From positions 1 through 12,459 of the forward strand of contig JAJYQH010000015.1 in the NCBI GenBank assembly GCA_021794705.1: a DNA stretch of 12,459 bases. Direction: 5' to 3'. The DNA is from Actinomycetes bacterium (GTDB lineage: Bacteria; Actinomycetota; Actinomycetes; Propionibacteriales; Propionibacteriaceae). Positions 1 to 8,507 of the stretch are shown here, in pieces (within the stretch, counting starts at the first letter, position 1; every line of letters starts with the position of its first letter). A model generated the notes under the pieces. The model saw only the letters and a program-made list of their open reading frames with translations. It had not been told where the DNA came from and made no database searches. The position numbers were made by a program, and so were the translations under genes.

Positions 1-1
1 C

Positions 2-1102
2 GCCGCGGTGCTCGTCGGCTTCGGCAGCTACGTCGAGAACCCGTCGGCCGACAGCTTCCACCTGTTCGAAGTCTTCCTCGGCGTGTTCATCGGCGCAGTC
101 ACCTTCACCGGCTCGATCGTCGCGTGGGGCAAGCTCAACGGACGGATCGCCAGCAAGCCACTCACCCTGCCGGGCCGCAACTGGCTCAACCTCGGGGCGG
201 TCGTCGTGTCGGTGCTCCTCGGCGTCTGGTTCCTGCAGTCGCACAGCATCGTCCCGCTGGCGCTCATGACGCTCGTCGCGCTCGGGCTCGGCGTCCACCT
301 CGTCGCCGCCATCGGCGGCGCCGACATGCCGGTGGTCATCTCGATGCTCAACTCGTACTCGGGCTGGGCCGCCGCGTTCAGCGGCTTCATGCTCAACATG
401 AGCGTGCTCATCGTCACCGGTGCGCTCGTCGGTGCCTCCGGCGCGATCCTGTCGTACATCATGTGCCGGGCGATGAACCGGTCGTTCATCTCGGTCATCC
501 TCGGCGGCTTCGGCGACGACACGAGCGCCGCGGGCGACACCGAGATGGGGGAGTACCGCGAGTATTCGGTGGCCGACGTCGCCGAACTGCTCACCGACGC
601 GCGCAGCGTCATCATCGCGCCCGGGTACGGGATGGCCGTCGCTCAGGCGCAGTATCCGGTCGCGGAACTCACCGCCGCCCTGCAGGCCCGCGGCACCAGC
701 GTCCGCTTCGCCATCCACCCGGTCGCGGGACGCCTGCCCGGTCACATGAACGTGCTGCTCGCCGAGGCCCACGTGCCCTACGACATCGTGCTCGAGATGG
801 ACGAGATCAACGACGACTTCAAGGACACCGACGTCGTGCTCGTCATCGGCGCCAACGACACGGTCAACCCGGCCGCGATGGAGCCCGGGTCGCCGATCTC
901 CGGCATGCCGGTGCTGCACGTGTGGGAGGCCCGTCAGGTGGTCGTGTTCAAGCGCTCGATGAGCGCGGGGTACGCCGGCGTCCAGAACCCGCTGTTCTTC
1001 AACCAGAACTCGGCGATGTGCTTCGGCGACGCGAAGGCGACCGTCCAGGCGATCCTTCAGGCCCTGCCCGCCGGGGCCGACCGGACGCCGATCACCGCCT
1101 GA
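2..1102 (+). CDS. pntB: NAD(P) transhydrogenase subunit beta, 5'-truncated by window edge
   Basis: This is the C-terminal ~366 residues of the proton-translocating transhydrogenase beta subunit, which couples hydride transfer between NAD(H) and NADP(H) to proton flow across the cytoplasmic membrane. The first third has several hydrophobic membrane helices, including the stretch with [20 protein letters not shown], a hallmark of the family's membrane domain. The last ~180 residues are the NADP(H)-binding domain III, with [38 protein letters not shown] and [10 protein letters not shown] in the expected order. Full-length PntB is about 460-480 residues, so roughly 100 N-terminal residues lie upstream of the window. 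The pntA partner is not visible and presumably also lies upstream. The gene ends facing the minus-strand SHOCT gene. Identification is very secure; the true start cannot be seen. Confidence 0.97.
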   Translation, partial: AAVLVGFGSYVENPSADSFHLFEVFLGVFIGAVTFTGSIVAWGKLNGRIASKPLTLPGRNWLNLGAVVVSVLLGVWFLQSHSIVPLALMTLVALGLGVHLVAAIGGADMPVVISMLNSYSGWAAAFSGFMLNMSVLIVTGALVGASGAILSYIMCRAMNRSFISVILGGFGDDTSAAGDTEMGEYREYSVADVAELLTDARSVIIAPGYGMAVAQAQYPVAELTAALQARGTSVRFAIHPVAGRLPGHMNVLLAEAHVPYDIVLEMDEINDDFKDTDVVLVIGANDTVNPAAMEPGSPISGMPVLHVWEARQVVVFKRSMSAGYAGVQNPLFFNQNSAMCFGDAKATVQAILQALPAGADRTPITA

Positions 1103-1119
1103 CCCGCTCCTCGGGCCCT

Positions 1120-1208
1120 GCGGCGTACGAGATGACTGACGGCGTACGAGATGACGGCCGAAACCAGTCATGTCGTACGCCGCGGGGGACGCCTTGTACG
1201 CCGCGGGG
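1120..1208. repeat. Cluster of direct and inverted GGCGTACGA-type repeats in a convergent gap
   Basis: CGGCGTACGAGATGAC occurs at 1121-1136 and again at 1140-1155, three bases apart. Its inverted form GTCATGTCGTACGCCG, with one mismatch, is at 1167-1182. Extended, 1120-1138 pairs with 1165-1183 over 19 bases with one mismatch, and the second direct copy can pair with the same arm instead. GTACGCCGCGGGG at 1175-1187 is repeated at 1196-1208. The cluster fills most of the gap between the convergent pntB and SHOCT genes. It could act as a bidirectional terminator or be a dispersed intergenic repeat. No T-run follows it on either strand. Confidence 0.8.
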
Positions 1209-1214
1209 AGGGGG

Positions 1215-1544
1215 TCAGGCCTTCTTGCTCGGGGACTTGGGCTCCACGCCCGGCGTCCAGTTGAGCATGCTCGAGCGCTCCATGAACTCCTGGGAGTCGA
1301 TCTCGCCACGGGCGAAGCGCTCGGCCAGGATCTCCCGGGCCCGGTGCTCGGCGCTCATCGCCCCGCGGAACCGCCCGCGCCCCACCAACCCGCTCAACTG
1401 GTCGCGGTGCCGCCACGCCTGCCAGCCGGCGACCAGGGCGAGCACCATGAGGATCGTGAAGAATCCGCCGACCAGCGGGGCGATCCACGACCCCTGGTCG
1501 CCGTACATCATGTTGCCCATGTGATGGGGCTCCAACGGGTACAT
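1215..1544 (-). CDS. Small SHOCT-domain membrane protein
   Basis: The 109-residue product has a short N-terminus rich in Met and His (H7, H8, M9, M12, M13), one hydrophobic helix at about residues 21-44, a basic linker, and a C-terminal SHOCT-like motif at about 68-94 (AREILAERFARGEIDSQEFMER). SHOCT motifs are short two-helix segments found at the ends of many small bacterial membrane proteins. Their role is not settled, though oligomerisation or partner binding is usually proposed. The Met/His cluster resembles metal-contacting tails in similar proteins, but that is inference. The ATG at 1544 has purine-rich upstream sequence (AGGAAGG about 10 bases before it). The gene lies downstream of the GH4 gene on the same strand, 127 bases away, and converges with pntB. 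The domain call is good; the function is unknown. Confidence 0.85.
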   Translation of the reverse strand: MYPLEPHHMGNMMYGDQGSWIAPLVGGFFTILMVLALVAGWQAWRHRDQLSGLVGRGRFRGAMSAEHRAREILAERFARGEIDSQEFMERSSMLNWTPGVEPKSPSKKA

Positions 1545-1629
1545 GCCGCCTCAGCCTTCCTCGGCCCGGGCCACCCGGACCTCGACACCATGATGACTCC
1601 ACACCTGTGAGAAGCACTGGGCGGGTGGT

Positions 1630-1657
1630 GTGAAATCACTGTGAGGTCACTCTGAGC
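1630..1657. promoter_or_regulatory. Possible operator: tandem GTGANNTCAC dyads / 11-bp direct repeat
   Basis: Two perfect dyads, GTGAAATCAC (1630-1639) and GTGAGGTCAC (1641-1650), sit 11 bases apart. The same stretch also reads as an 11-base tandem repeat, TCACTGTGAGG (1636-1646) followed by TCACTCTGAGC (1647-1657), with two mismatches. Eleven-base direct repeats are the usual layout of OmpR/PhoB-type response-regulator sites. It lies upstream of the minus-strand SHOCT gene, about 85 bases from its start, and just past the GH4 stop codon. The regulator and the target are not known. Confidence 0.4.
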
Positions 1658-1671
1658 CGCCCGGGGTCGGC

Positions 1672-3024
1672 TCAGGTGAGGTAGCCGAGGTCGGGCTCCG
1701 CCGCGATGAGATCCTCGAGCACCTGCCGGGCCACGGCCACCGAGTCGACGAGCGGATGGCACGCCATCGCGAGCCACGCACGGCGGCGGCTGCCGGACTC
1801 CGCCGCCGCCAGGGTCATCCGTTCGACCGATTTCACCTCGGTGACCAGGCCGACCGCGTACTGGGGGAGTGGGTCGGCGGGCAGGGGGTGCACGCCGGTG
1901 CCGTCGACGAGGCAGGGCGCCTCGATGACGGCGTCCGCATCGAGCTCGTCGAGCCGCGACCCGTTGGCCGTGTTGAGGATCAGGGTGGCCGGCCGGTCGT
2001 GCGCGATCGCGTGCACGATCGCGAGCGCCACCTGGTCGTACCCGCCGCCCTGGAGGTCGGCCTCGTCGCGGTCGAACGATCCGGAGGCCTCCCGATTGGT
2101 GGCCATGTACGTGCGTTCCCGGGCCAGGCGCACGTCGTCCCACCGGGCCAGCGCCCCCGGGGCCCCCGGTTCGGGGACGCCGTAGAAGTCGCGCTGCTGG
2201 TCGGCGATCACCTGCGCGCGTGAGCGGGCCGCGGCGGCGTCGGCGGCCAGCGTCTCGCGGGTGAAGTAGTAGGGGTGGAGGTACTCGTTGGGCAGCGCCC
2301 CGAGCGTCCGGAGCCAGGCCGCGCCGAACAGCCGGCCCTCCTCGAACCCGGCGAGTCGCTCAGGGTCGGCGAGCAGGTCGGGGAGCACGTCGACGCCGTC
2401 CACCCGCAGCGCCCGCAACCAGCCGAGGTGGTTGAGCCCGATGTAGTCGAGCTCGGCGCGCTCGGGGTGCTCCACCCCGGCCGCGCGCAGGGCCCGGCGT
2501 CCCAGGCCGACGGGGGAGTCGCAGATGCCGATGACCCGGTCGCCCAGATCGGCGCGCAGCGCCTCGGTGACCATGCCGGCGGGGTTGGTGAAGTTGATGA
2601 CCCAGGCGTCCGGGGCCACGTCGCGGATGGTGCGCGCCATCCGGCGCACCACCGGAATGGTGCGGAGCGCGTAGGCGATCCCGCCCGCCCCGACCGTCTC
2701 CTGCCCGATGATGCCGTGCCGGAGCGGGATCGTCTCGTCGTGCGCCCGGGCGCCGAGGCCGCCGACCCGGATCGCCGAGAAGACGAAGTCCGACCCCCGC
2801 ACGGCGTCGGCGAGGTCGAGGTGGGTGGTGACGCTCAGCCGGCCGGGGCGGGACGCCGCCTGCTCGGCGCACACCGCCGCCACGGCCCCCAGCCTGGCGC
2901 TGTCGGTGTCGAACAGGCGCAACTCGGTGACGCGTCCGGGCTCGTCGTCGGCGAGCAGGGCCGCGTGCACGAGGGGCACCCGGAAGCCGCCACCGCCGAG
3001 AATCGTGAGGATCACGCGGTCCAT
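1672..3024 (-). CDS. GH4 family 6-phospho-beta-glucosidase
   Basis: This 450-residue enzyme belongs to glycoside hydrolase family 4. The family cleaves phosphorylated glycosides in the cytoplasm by an NAD+- and Mn2+-dependent redox/elimination mechanism. Visible features are the N-terminal Rossmann loop LTILGGGGFRVP (about 6-17), NFTNPAG (144-150), ICDSP with C168, GLNHLGW with H199 (C168 and H199 match the family's metal ligands), and a Tyr-rich YLHPYYF segment (248-254) near where the catalytic tyrosine is expected. The GGGGFRVP loop resembles the 6-phospho-beta-glucosidase (CelF/LicH/BglT) branch more than the alpha-glucosidase or alpha-galactosidase branches. The start at 3024 (MDRVILT) fits the family. 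Another ATG at 3036 would add four residues, and neither has a strong ribosome site. No PTS or ABC sugar transporter is adjacent, so the source of the phosphorylated substrate is unclear. It is divergent from the globin gene. Confidence 0.9.
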   Translation of the reverse strand: MDRVILTILGGGGFRVPLVHAALLADDEPGRVTELRLFDTDSARLGAVAAVCAEQAASRPGRLSVTTHLDLADAVRGSDFVFSAIRVGGLGARAHDETIPLRHGIIGQETVGAGGIAYALRTIPVVRRMARTIRDVAPDAWVINFTNPAGMVTEALRADLGDRVIGICDSPVGLGRRALRAAGVEHPERAELDYIGLNHLGWLRALRVDGVDVLPDLLADPERLAGFEEGRLFGAAWLRTLGALPNEYLHPYYFTRETLAADAAAARSRAQVIADQQRDFYGVPEPGAPGALARWDDVRLARERTYMATNREASGSFDRDEADLQGGGYDQVALAIVHAIAHDRPATLILNTANGSRLDELDADAVIEAPCLVDGTGVHPLPADPLPQYAVGLVTEVKSVERMTLAAAESGSRRRAWLAMACHPLVDSVAVARQVLEDLIAAEPDLGYLT

Positions 3025-3093
3025 CGTGTCATCCATGGCCGCGGGCCCGGACTTTCCGCGGCTGTGGGTGTGTCGCCGGCCGCGGCCGGGTGG

Positions 3094-3099
3094 CATGGT
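3094..3099 (+). promoter_or_regulatory. Possible leaderless -10 element for the globin gene
   Basis: CATGGT ends six bases before the GTG at 3106, the same spacing as the TAGGCT boxes before the GH13 and dapE starts. The sequence matches TANNNT only at the conserved second A and last T. GGTGAGG overlapping its 3' side could instead be a close ribosome-binding site. Confidence 0.3.
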
Positions 3100-3105
3100 G
3101 AGGGC

Positions 3106-3552
3106 GTGGGCAGCGTCTACGAGGCGGCGGGCGGGGACGAGGGACTGGTGCGGCTCGCCGAGGCCTGGCATCGGCGGGTGCTCGAGGACGACGTGGTCAG
3201 CCACGCGTTCAGCCACGGGTTCCATCCGCAGCACAGCCTGCGCCTCGCGGCGTACTGGGGCGAGGCCCTGGGCGGCCCGCGCACGTACTCGACCACCTAC
3301 GGCGACCAGTCGTCGGTCCTGCGGCTGCACAGCGGCAACGGGCTGCACGAGGAGATGGACCTCCGCGCGATCGCCTGCTTCGATGCCGCGCTGCAGGACG
3401 CCGGTCTGGCGTGGGAGCCGCTGGGTCGAGTGCTGCACGACTACTTCGCCTGGGCCACCCTCGCCTCGATGTCGCGGTACCCGGACTCGGCCGACCGGGT
3501 GCCCGAGGGGCTCCCCGTCCCACAGTGGTCGTGGGACGGGCTGCGGGAATGA
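3106..3552 (+). CDS. Group 2 truncated haemoglobin
   Basis: The 148-residue product is a small haem protein of the group 2 truncated globin family, which is widespread in actinobacteria. These bind O2 or NO and are usually linked to detoxification or oxygen handling. Recognisable parts are LVRLAEAWHRRVLEDDVVSHAF near the N-terminus, the AYWGEALGGPRTYSTTYG segment (49-66), VLRLHSGNG with the likely proximal haem ligand H75, and the conserved actinobacterial tail RYPDSADRVPEGLPVPQWSWDGL (125-147). The GTG at 3106 is chosen because it gives the family-typical short N-terminus and follows GGTGAGG. The same frame stays open far upstream, but that part is antisense to the GH4 gene and is not coding. 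It starts 81 bases from the GH4 start in divergent orientation, and the PfkB kinase gene follows on the same strand. Confidence 0.9.
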   Translation: MGSVYEAAGGDEGLVRLAEAWHRRVLEDDVVSHAFSHGFHPQHSLRLAAYWGEALGGPRTYSTTYGDQSSVLRLHSGNGLHEEMDLRAIACFDAALQDAGLAWEPLGRVLHDYFAWATLASMSRYPDSADRVPEGLPVPQWSWDGLRE

Positions 3553-3564
3553 CCGGCGCGGACG

Positions 3565-3589
3565 CTCCCGGTTACAGTGGCTGTGGGAG
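3565..3589. promoter_or_regulatory. Promoter-like box within a small dyad ahead of the pfkB-family gene
   Basis: TACAGT at 3573-3578 is a reasonable -10 element, with ATGACC (3549-3554) 18 bases upstream as a weak -35. It sits inside a two-part dyad: CTCCC (3565-3569) pairs with GGGAG (3585-3589), and ACAG (3574-3577) with CTGT (3581-3584). The dyad could be an operator over the promoter or a weak terminator for the globin gene. A transcript from here would have a leader of about 55 bases. Confidence 0.3.
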
Positions 3590-3628
3590 TGTCGGGGCTC
3601 GCCCGTCACCCGCCCCAGGACGCCTGCT

Positions 3629-3633
3629 GGAGG
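3629..3633 (+). promoter_or_regulatory. Strong ribosome-binding site of the PfkB-family gene
   Basis: GGAGG lies six bases before the ATG at 3640 and only three before the in-frame GTG at 3637. This favours the ATG as the start. Confidence 0.7.
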
Positions 3634-3639
3634 ATCGTG

Positions 3640-4641
3640 ATGCGGGACAGCGCTGATTTCGACCTGCTGGCGTGCGGGCTGTTCTTCACCGACATGACGT
3701 TCACCGGGCTGCCCACCGGCGGCCCCCGGGTGGGGCACGAGATCCGGGTCGGCCCCTACTTCCAGACCCCCGGCGGCATCGCCAACTCCTCGATCTCGGC
3801 CGCCCGGCTGGGGCTCAGCGTCTGCATGGCCGCCGACGTGGGCGACGACCCGATGACGATCGGCGCCCTCGCCGCGCTCAACGAGGAGGGGATCGACACC
3901 TGCCACGCCCTCGTCCACACCGGCTGGCAGACACCCCTCACCGTGCTGCTCAACTACGACGACGACCGCGCCCTGGTCACGTCCGAGACCGCGCACCCGG
4001 GCGACTGCATGCTGCGTGCCGACTTCCACCCCAGCTCGCTGGTGGCGATCACCCACCTCCAGCCCTTCCCGATGCCGTGGCTGCGGCACGCCGCCGACTC
4101 CGGCACGCTGGTCATCGGCGACGTCGGGTGGGACGAGTCCGGACGCTGGCAGCTGAGCGACCTCGCCGAGCTAGAGCACTGCCACGTGTTCACCCCCAAC
4201 GAGACCGAGGCACTCCACTACACGCGCTCCGAGACGGCCGAGCAGGCGATCCGGCGGCTCGCCGAGGTCGTCCCCCTGCCGGTGATCACCCTCGGCGCGC
4301 GGGGCGCGATGGCCCTGGACGCCGGCACCGGCGAGGTCGTCCACGTGCCCGCGATCCCCGGGCCGGTGGTCGACACCGGCGGTGCGGGCGACGTCTTCTC
4401 GTCCGGTCTCGCCGCGGGCCTCATCGCCGGGCTCCCGCTGGCCGACGTGCTGCGGCTGGGCACGGTCGTTTCGGCGCTCACCATCTCCCGTCCGGGGGGC
4501 GCCACCACCGCCCCGGCCCTCGACGAGGTGAAGGCGTTCGTCGCGAGCCGGCCGCTGCTCGCCGCCGACTACGGCTTCGTCGCCGACCTGTCGTGGGACT
4601 GGTCCGGCAGCCGCGGCTGCCGGGTGGCCCCGGCCGGCTAG
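3640..4641 (+). CDS. PfkB-family (ribokinase-like) carbohydrate kinase
   Basis: The 333-residue cytoplasmic product is predicted to transfer phosphate from ATP to a sugar or nucleoside-like alcohol. It shows the family layout: an N-terminal CGLFFTDMTFTGLP strand, the substrate-side PGGIANSS loop (44-51), TPNETEA (185-191), ITLGARGAM (216-224), and the signature DTGGAGDVF (245-253) with D251 as catalytic base and the preceding Gly-Ala-Gly forming the anion hole. Length is normal for the family. The start is set by GGAGG six bases before ATG 3640. Substrate cannot be read from sequence; the family includes ribokinase, fructokinase, adenosine kinase and others. It follows the globin gene by 87 bases and precedes fdxA by 100. 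A phospho-sugar role shared with the divergent GH4 gene is possible but unproven. Confidence 0.9.
   Translation: MRDSADFDLLACGLFFTDMTFTGLPTGGPRVGHEIRVGPYFQTPGGIANSSISAARLGLSVCMAADVGDDPMTIGALAALNEEGIDTCHALVHTGWQTPLTVLLNYDDDRALVTSETAHPGDCMLRADFHPSSLVAITHLQPFPMPWLRHAADSGTLVIGDVGWDESGRWQLSDLAELEHCHVFTPNETEALHYTRSETAEQAIRRLAEVVPLPVITLGARGAMALDAGTGEVVHVPAIPGPVVDTGGAGDVFSSGLAAGLIAGLPLADVLRLGTVVSALTISRPGGATTAPALDEVKAFVASRPLLAADYGFVADLSWDWSGSRGCRVAPAG
4604..4623. repeat. Perfect 20-bp palindrome at the end of the PfkB-family gene
   Basis: CCGGCAGCCG followed by CGGCTGCCGG is a perfect 20-base palindrome without a central spacer. It lies in the last codons of the kinase gene, ending 18 bases before the end of its stop codon and about 80-90 bases upstream of the proposed fdxA promoter box. 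It may be a protein-binding site or part of a termination hairpin, but high GC coding sequence produces such palindromes at some rate. Confidence 0.6.
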
Positions 4642-4694
4642 GAGCGGGCGTCCGAACCGCGGTGGCGGGCGGACGGGAGGGGGCGCCCGCGGAG

Positions 4695-4700
4695 TAGAGT
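4695..4700 (+). promoter_or_regulatory. Candidate -10 element of the fdxA-dapC operon
   Basis: TAGAGT matches TANNNT and would give a leader of about 35 bases before the fdxA GTG. No convincing -35 hexamer is seen. The gap between the kinase and fdxA (4642-4741) is GC-rich and also holds GCGGGC/GCCCGC (4665-4670/4685-4690), a weak hairpin. Confidence 0.35.
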
Positions 4701-4741
4701 TCCACAAGCTGTTCCAACCTCATCCTCTGGAGGAGATCCCC

Positions 4742-5062
4742 GTGACCTACGTGATCGCGCAGCCGTGCGTCGACGTCAAGGACCGTGCGTGCGTCGAGGA
4801 GTGCCCCGTCGACTGCATCTACGAGGGCAACCGCATGCTCTACATCCACCCGGAGGAGTGTGTCGACTGCGGCGCCTGCGAGCCCGTCTGCCCGGTCGAG
4901 GCCATCTTCTACGAGGACGACCTGCCCGAGGACCAGCAGGAGTACCTCGCCGTCAACGCCGACTTCTTCGACGGCATCGGCTCCCCGGGCGGGGCCGCCA
5001 AGCTCGGCCCGGTCGACAAGGACCACCCGGTCGTGGAGGCGCTCCCCCCGCAGGGCGAGTGA
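4742..5062 (+). CDS. fdxA: 7Fe ferredoxin (3Fe-4S/4Fe-4S)
   Basis: The 106-residue acidic protein is a soluble electron carrier. C9, C17 and C50 match the 3Fe-4S ligands, and C21, C40, C43 and C46 match the 4Fe-4S ligands, in the classic seven-iron actinobacterial pattern. There is an additional C25. The C-terminal half (EDDLPEDQQEYLAVNADFFD and onward) is the typical extension of this family. A strong GGAGGAG at about 4729-4735 precedes the GTG at 4742. Its stop codon overlaps the dapC start in GTGA, so the two genes are probably translated together. The fdxA-dapC linkage is common in actinobacteria (fdxC-dapC in Mycobacterium tuberculosis), though no redox need of DapC is known. Redox partners, such as cytochromes P450 or 2-oxoacid oxidoreductases, are not encoded here. 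Confidence 0.96.
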   Translation: MTYVIAQPCVDVKDRACVEECPVDCIYEGNRMLYIHPEECVDCGACEPVCPVEAIFYEDDLPEDQQEYLAVNADFFDGIGSPGGAAKLGPVDKDHPVVEALPPQGE

Positions 5063-6162
5063 CCCTCGACGCCGTGAGAGTCTCGTCGAAGCTCCCCGAC
5101 TTCCCCTGGGACACGCTGGCCGCGGCGAAGGCCGTGGCCAGCGCCCATCCCGACGGTCTCGTCGACCTGTCGGTGGGCACGCCCGTCGACCCCACCCCAC
5201 AGCTGGCGCGGGACGCCCTGTGCTCGGCGTCCGACGCGCCCGGCTACCCGACGGTGTGGGGGACGCCGGGAGTGCGCCAGGCGATCATCGACTACCTCGT
5301 GCGCCGCTGGCATGCGGTCGACCTGCCGCACGAGGGCGTCTACCCGGTCGTCGGCACCAAGGAGGCCGTCGCGTGGCTGCCCACGCTCCTCGGTCTGGGC
5401 GCCGGTGACCTCGTCGTCATCCCGACGACGGCCTACCCCACCTACGAGGTCGGCGCCCGGATGGTCGACGCCGAGGTGCAGGCCTGCGACGACCCGGGCC
5501 TCGTCGAGGGCACGCCCACGCTGATCTGGATCAACTCCCCGGCCAACCCGCACGGCGCCATCCTGAGCGCCGGGCAGACCCGCGACTGGGTGCGGTACGC
5601 CCGCTCGATGGGGGCGGTGCTCGCGGCCGACGAGTGCTACGCGGAGTTCGCCTGGGACGCCGAGCCCGTCAGCGTCCTCGACCCGGCCGTCAACGACGGC
5701 GAGCCCACCGGCGTCCTCGCGCTGCACTCGCTGTCGAAGCGCTCGAACCTCGCCGGCTACCGGGCCGGTTTCGTCGCCGGCGACCCGGCCATCGTCGGCG
5801 AGCTCGTCGCCACGAGCAAGCACCTCGGGATGATGGTCCCGGCCCCCGTCCAGGAGGCCATGCGGGTCGTGCTGGGCGACCAGGATCACGTCGAGGAGCA
5901 GCGCGAGCGCTACCTCGCGCGACGCCGGCTGCTGGCGCCCGCGCTCGAGGCGGCCGGCTTCCGCATCGACCATTCCGAGGGGTCCCTCTACCTGTGGGCG
6001 ACCCGGGGCGAGGACTGCCGCGACACCGTCGACTGGCTCGCCCAGCGGGGCATCCTCGTCGCTCCCGGCGACTTCTACGGGGCCGCCGGACGCCGGCACG
6101 TCCGGGTCGCGCTGACGGCGCCCGACGAGCGCATCGCCGCCGCCGCCGCGCGGCTGTCCTGA
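5059..6162 (+). CDS. dapC: Succinyldiaminopimelate transaminase
   Basis: The 367-residue class I/II PLP-dependent aminotransferase uses glutamate to convert N-succinyl-2-amino-6-ketopimelate to N-succinyl-LL-diaminopimelate, in the succinylase route to meso-diaminopimelate and lysine. The N-terminus (LPDFPWDTLAAAK...PDGLVDLSVGTPVDPTP) is characteristic of actinobacterial DapC. NSPANPHG, ADECYAEF and SLSKRSNLAGYRAGF are the family's cofactor motifs, and K227 should be the Schiff-base lysine. The start used is the GTG at 5059, whose bases overlap the fdxA stop. A second in-frame GTG at 5074 would shorten the protein by five residues and cannot be excluded. dapD and dapE lie in the same window, which supports the assignment. 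A strong hairpin follows the gene. Confidence 0.94.
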   Translation: MTLDAVRVSSKLPDFPWDTLAAAKAVASAHPDGLVDLSVGTPVDPTPQLARDALCSASDAPGYPTVWGTPGVRQAIIDYLVRRWHAVDLPHEGVYPVVGTKEAVAWLPTLLGLGAGDLVVIPTTAYPTYEVGARMVDAEVQACDDPGLVEGTPTLIWINSPANPHGAILSAGQTRDWVRYARSMGAVLAADECYAEFAWDAEPVSVLDPAVNDGEPTGVLALHSLSKRSNLAGYRAGFVAGDPAIVGELVATSKHLGMMVPAPVQEAMRVVLGDQDHVEEQRERYLARRRLLAPALEAAGFRIDHSEGSLYLWATRGEDCRDTVDWLAQRGILVAPGDFYGAAGRRHVRVALTAPDERIAAAAARLS

Positions 6163-6163
6163 A

Positions 6164-6200
6164 CCGCGCCGGGCCGCCACGGCGGGATTTCCCGGCGCGG
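6164..6200. terminator. Nested GC-rich hairpin after dapC
   Basis: CCGCGCCGGG (6164-6173) pairs perfectly with CCCGGCGCGG (6191-6200). Inside it, CCGCC (6174-6178) pairs with GGCGG (6181-6185), leaving a GATTT bulge. It begins one base after the dapC stop codon and fits a terminator for fdxA-dapC. There is no following T-run, as is common in high-GC actinobacteria. The right arm ends seven bases before the presumed -10 box of the next gene. Confidence 0.6.
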
Positions 6201-6206
6201 CGCCAC

Positions 6207-6212
6207 TAGGCT
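6207..6212 (+). promoter_or_regulatory. Leaderless -10 element of the GH13-like gene
   Basis: TAGGCT lies exactly six bases before the GTG at 6219. This places the transcription start at or next to the start codon, and no Shine-Dalgarno sequence is present. The same TAGGCT-N6-start arrangement occurs before dapE. Confidence 0.55.
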
Positions 6213-6218
6213 GGCGCG

Positions 6219-8486
<2,268 letters not shown>

Positions 8487-8507
8487 TCGGCGCGCGGCGT
8501 CCCCGGC

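Noticed and set aside
1508..1596. Short minus-strand frame starting at the ATG near 1596, which could be a leader peptide before the SHOCT gene
   Set aside because: No ribosome site, no attenuator-like residues or hairpin, and it overlaps the SHOCT start out of frame.
1600..1632. CACACC...GGTGTG inverted repeat upstream of the SHOCT gene
   Set aside because: Only six paired bases with a 21-base loop, so it is likely chance.
2275..3105. Open plus-strand extension upstream of the globin
   Set aside because: Opposite the well-supported GH4 gene and without globin similarity. GTG 3106 gives the family-sized protein.
3025..4089. Upstream extension of the minus-strand GH4 frame, open to 4089 (805 codons in total)
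   Set aside because: The extra part is antisense to the globin and kinase genes and is low-complexity Arg/Gly/Val-rich sequence. The GH4 family start motif falls at 3024.
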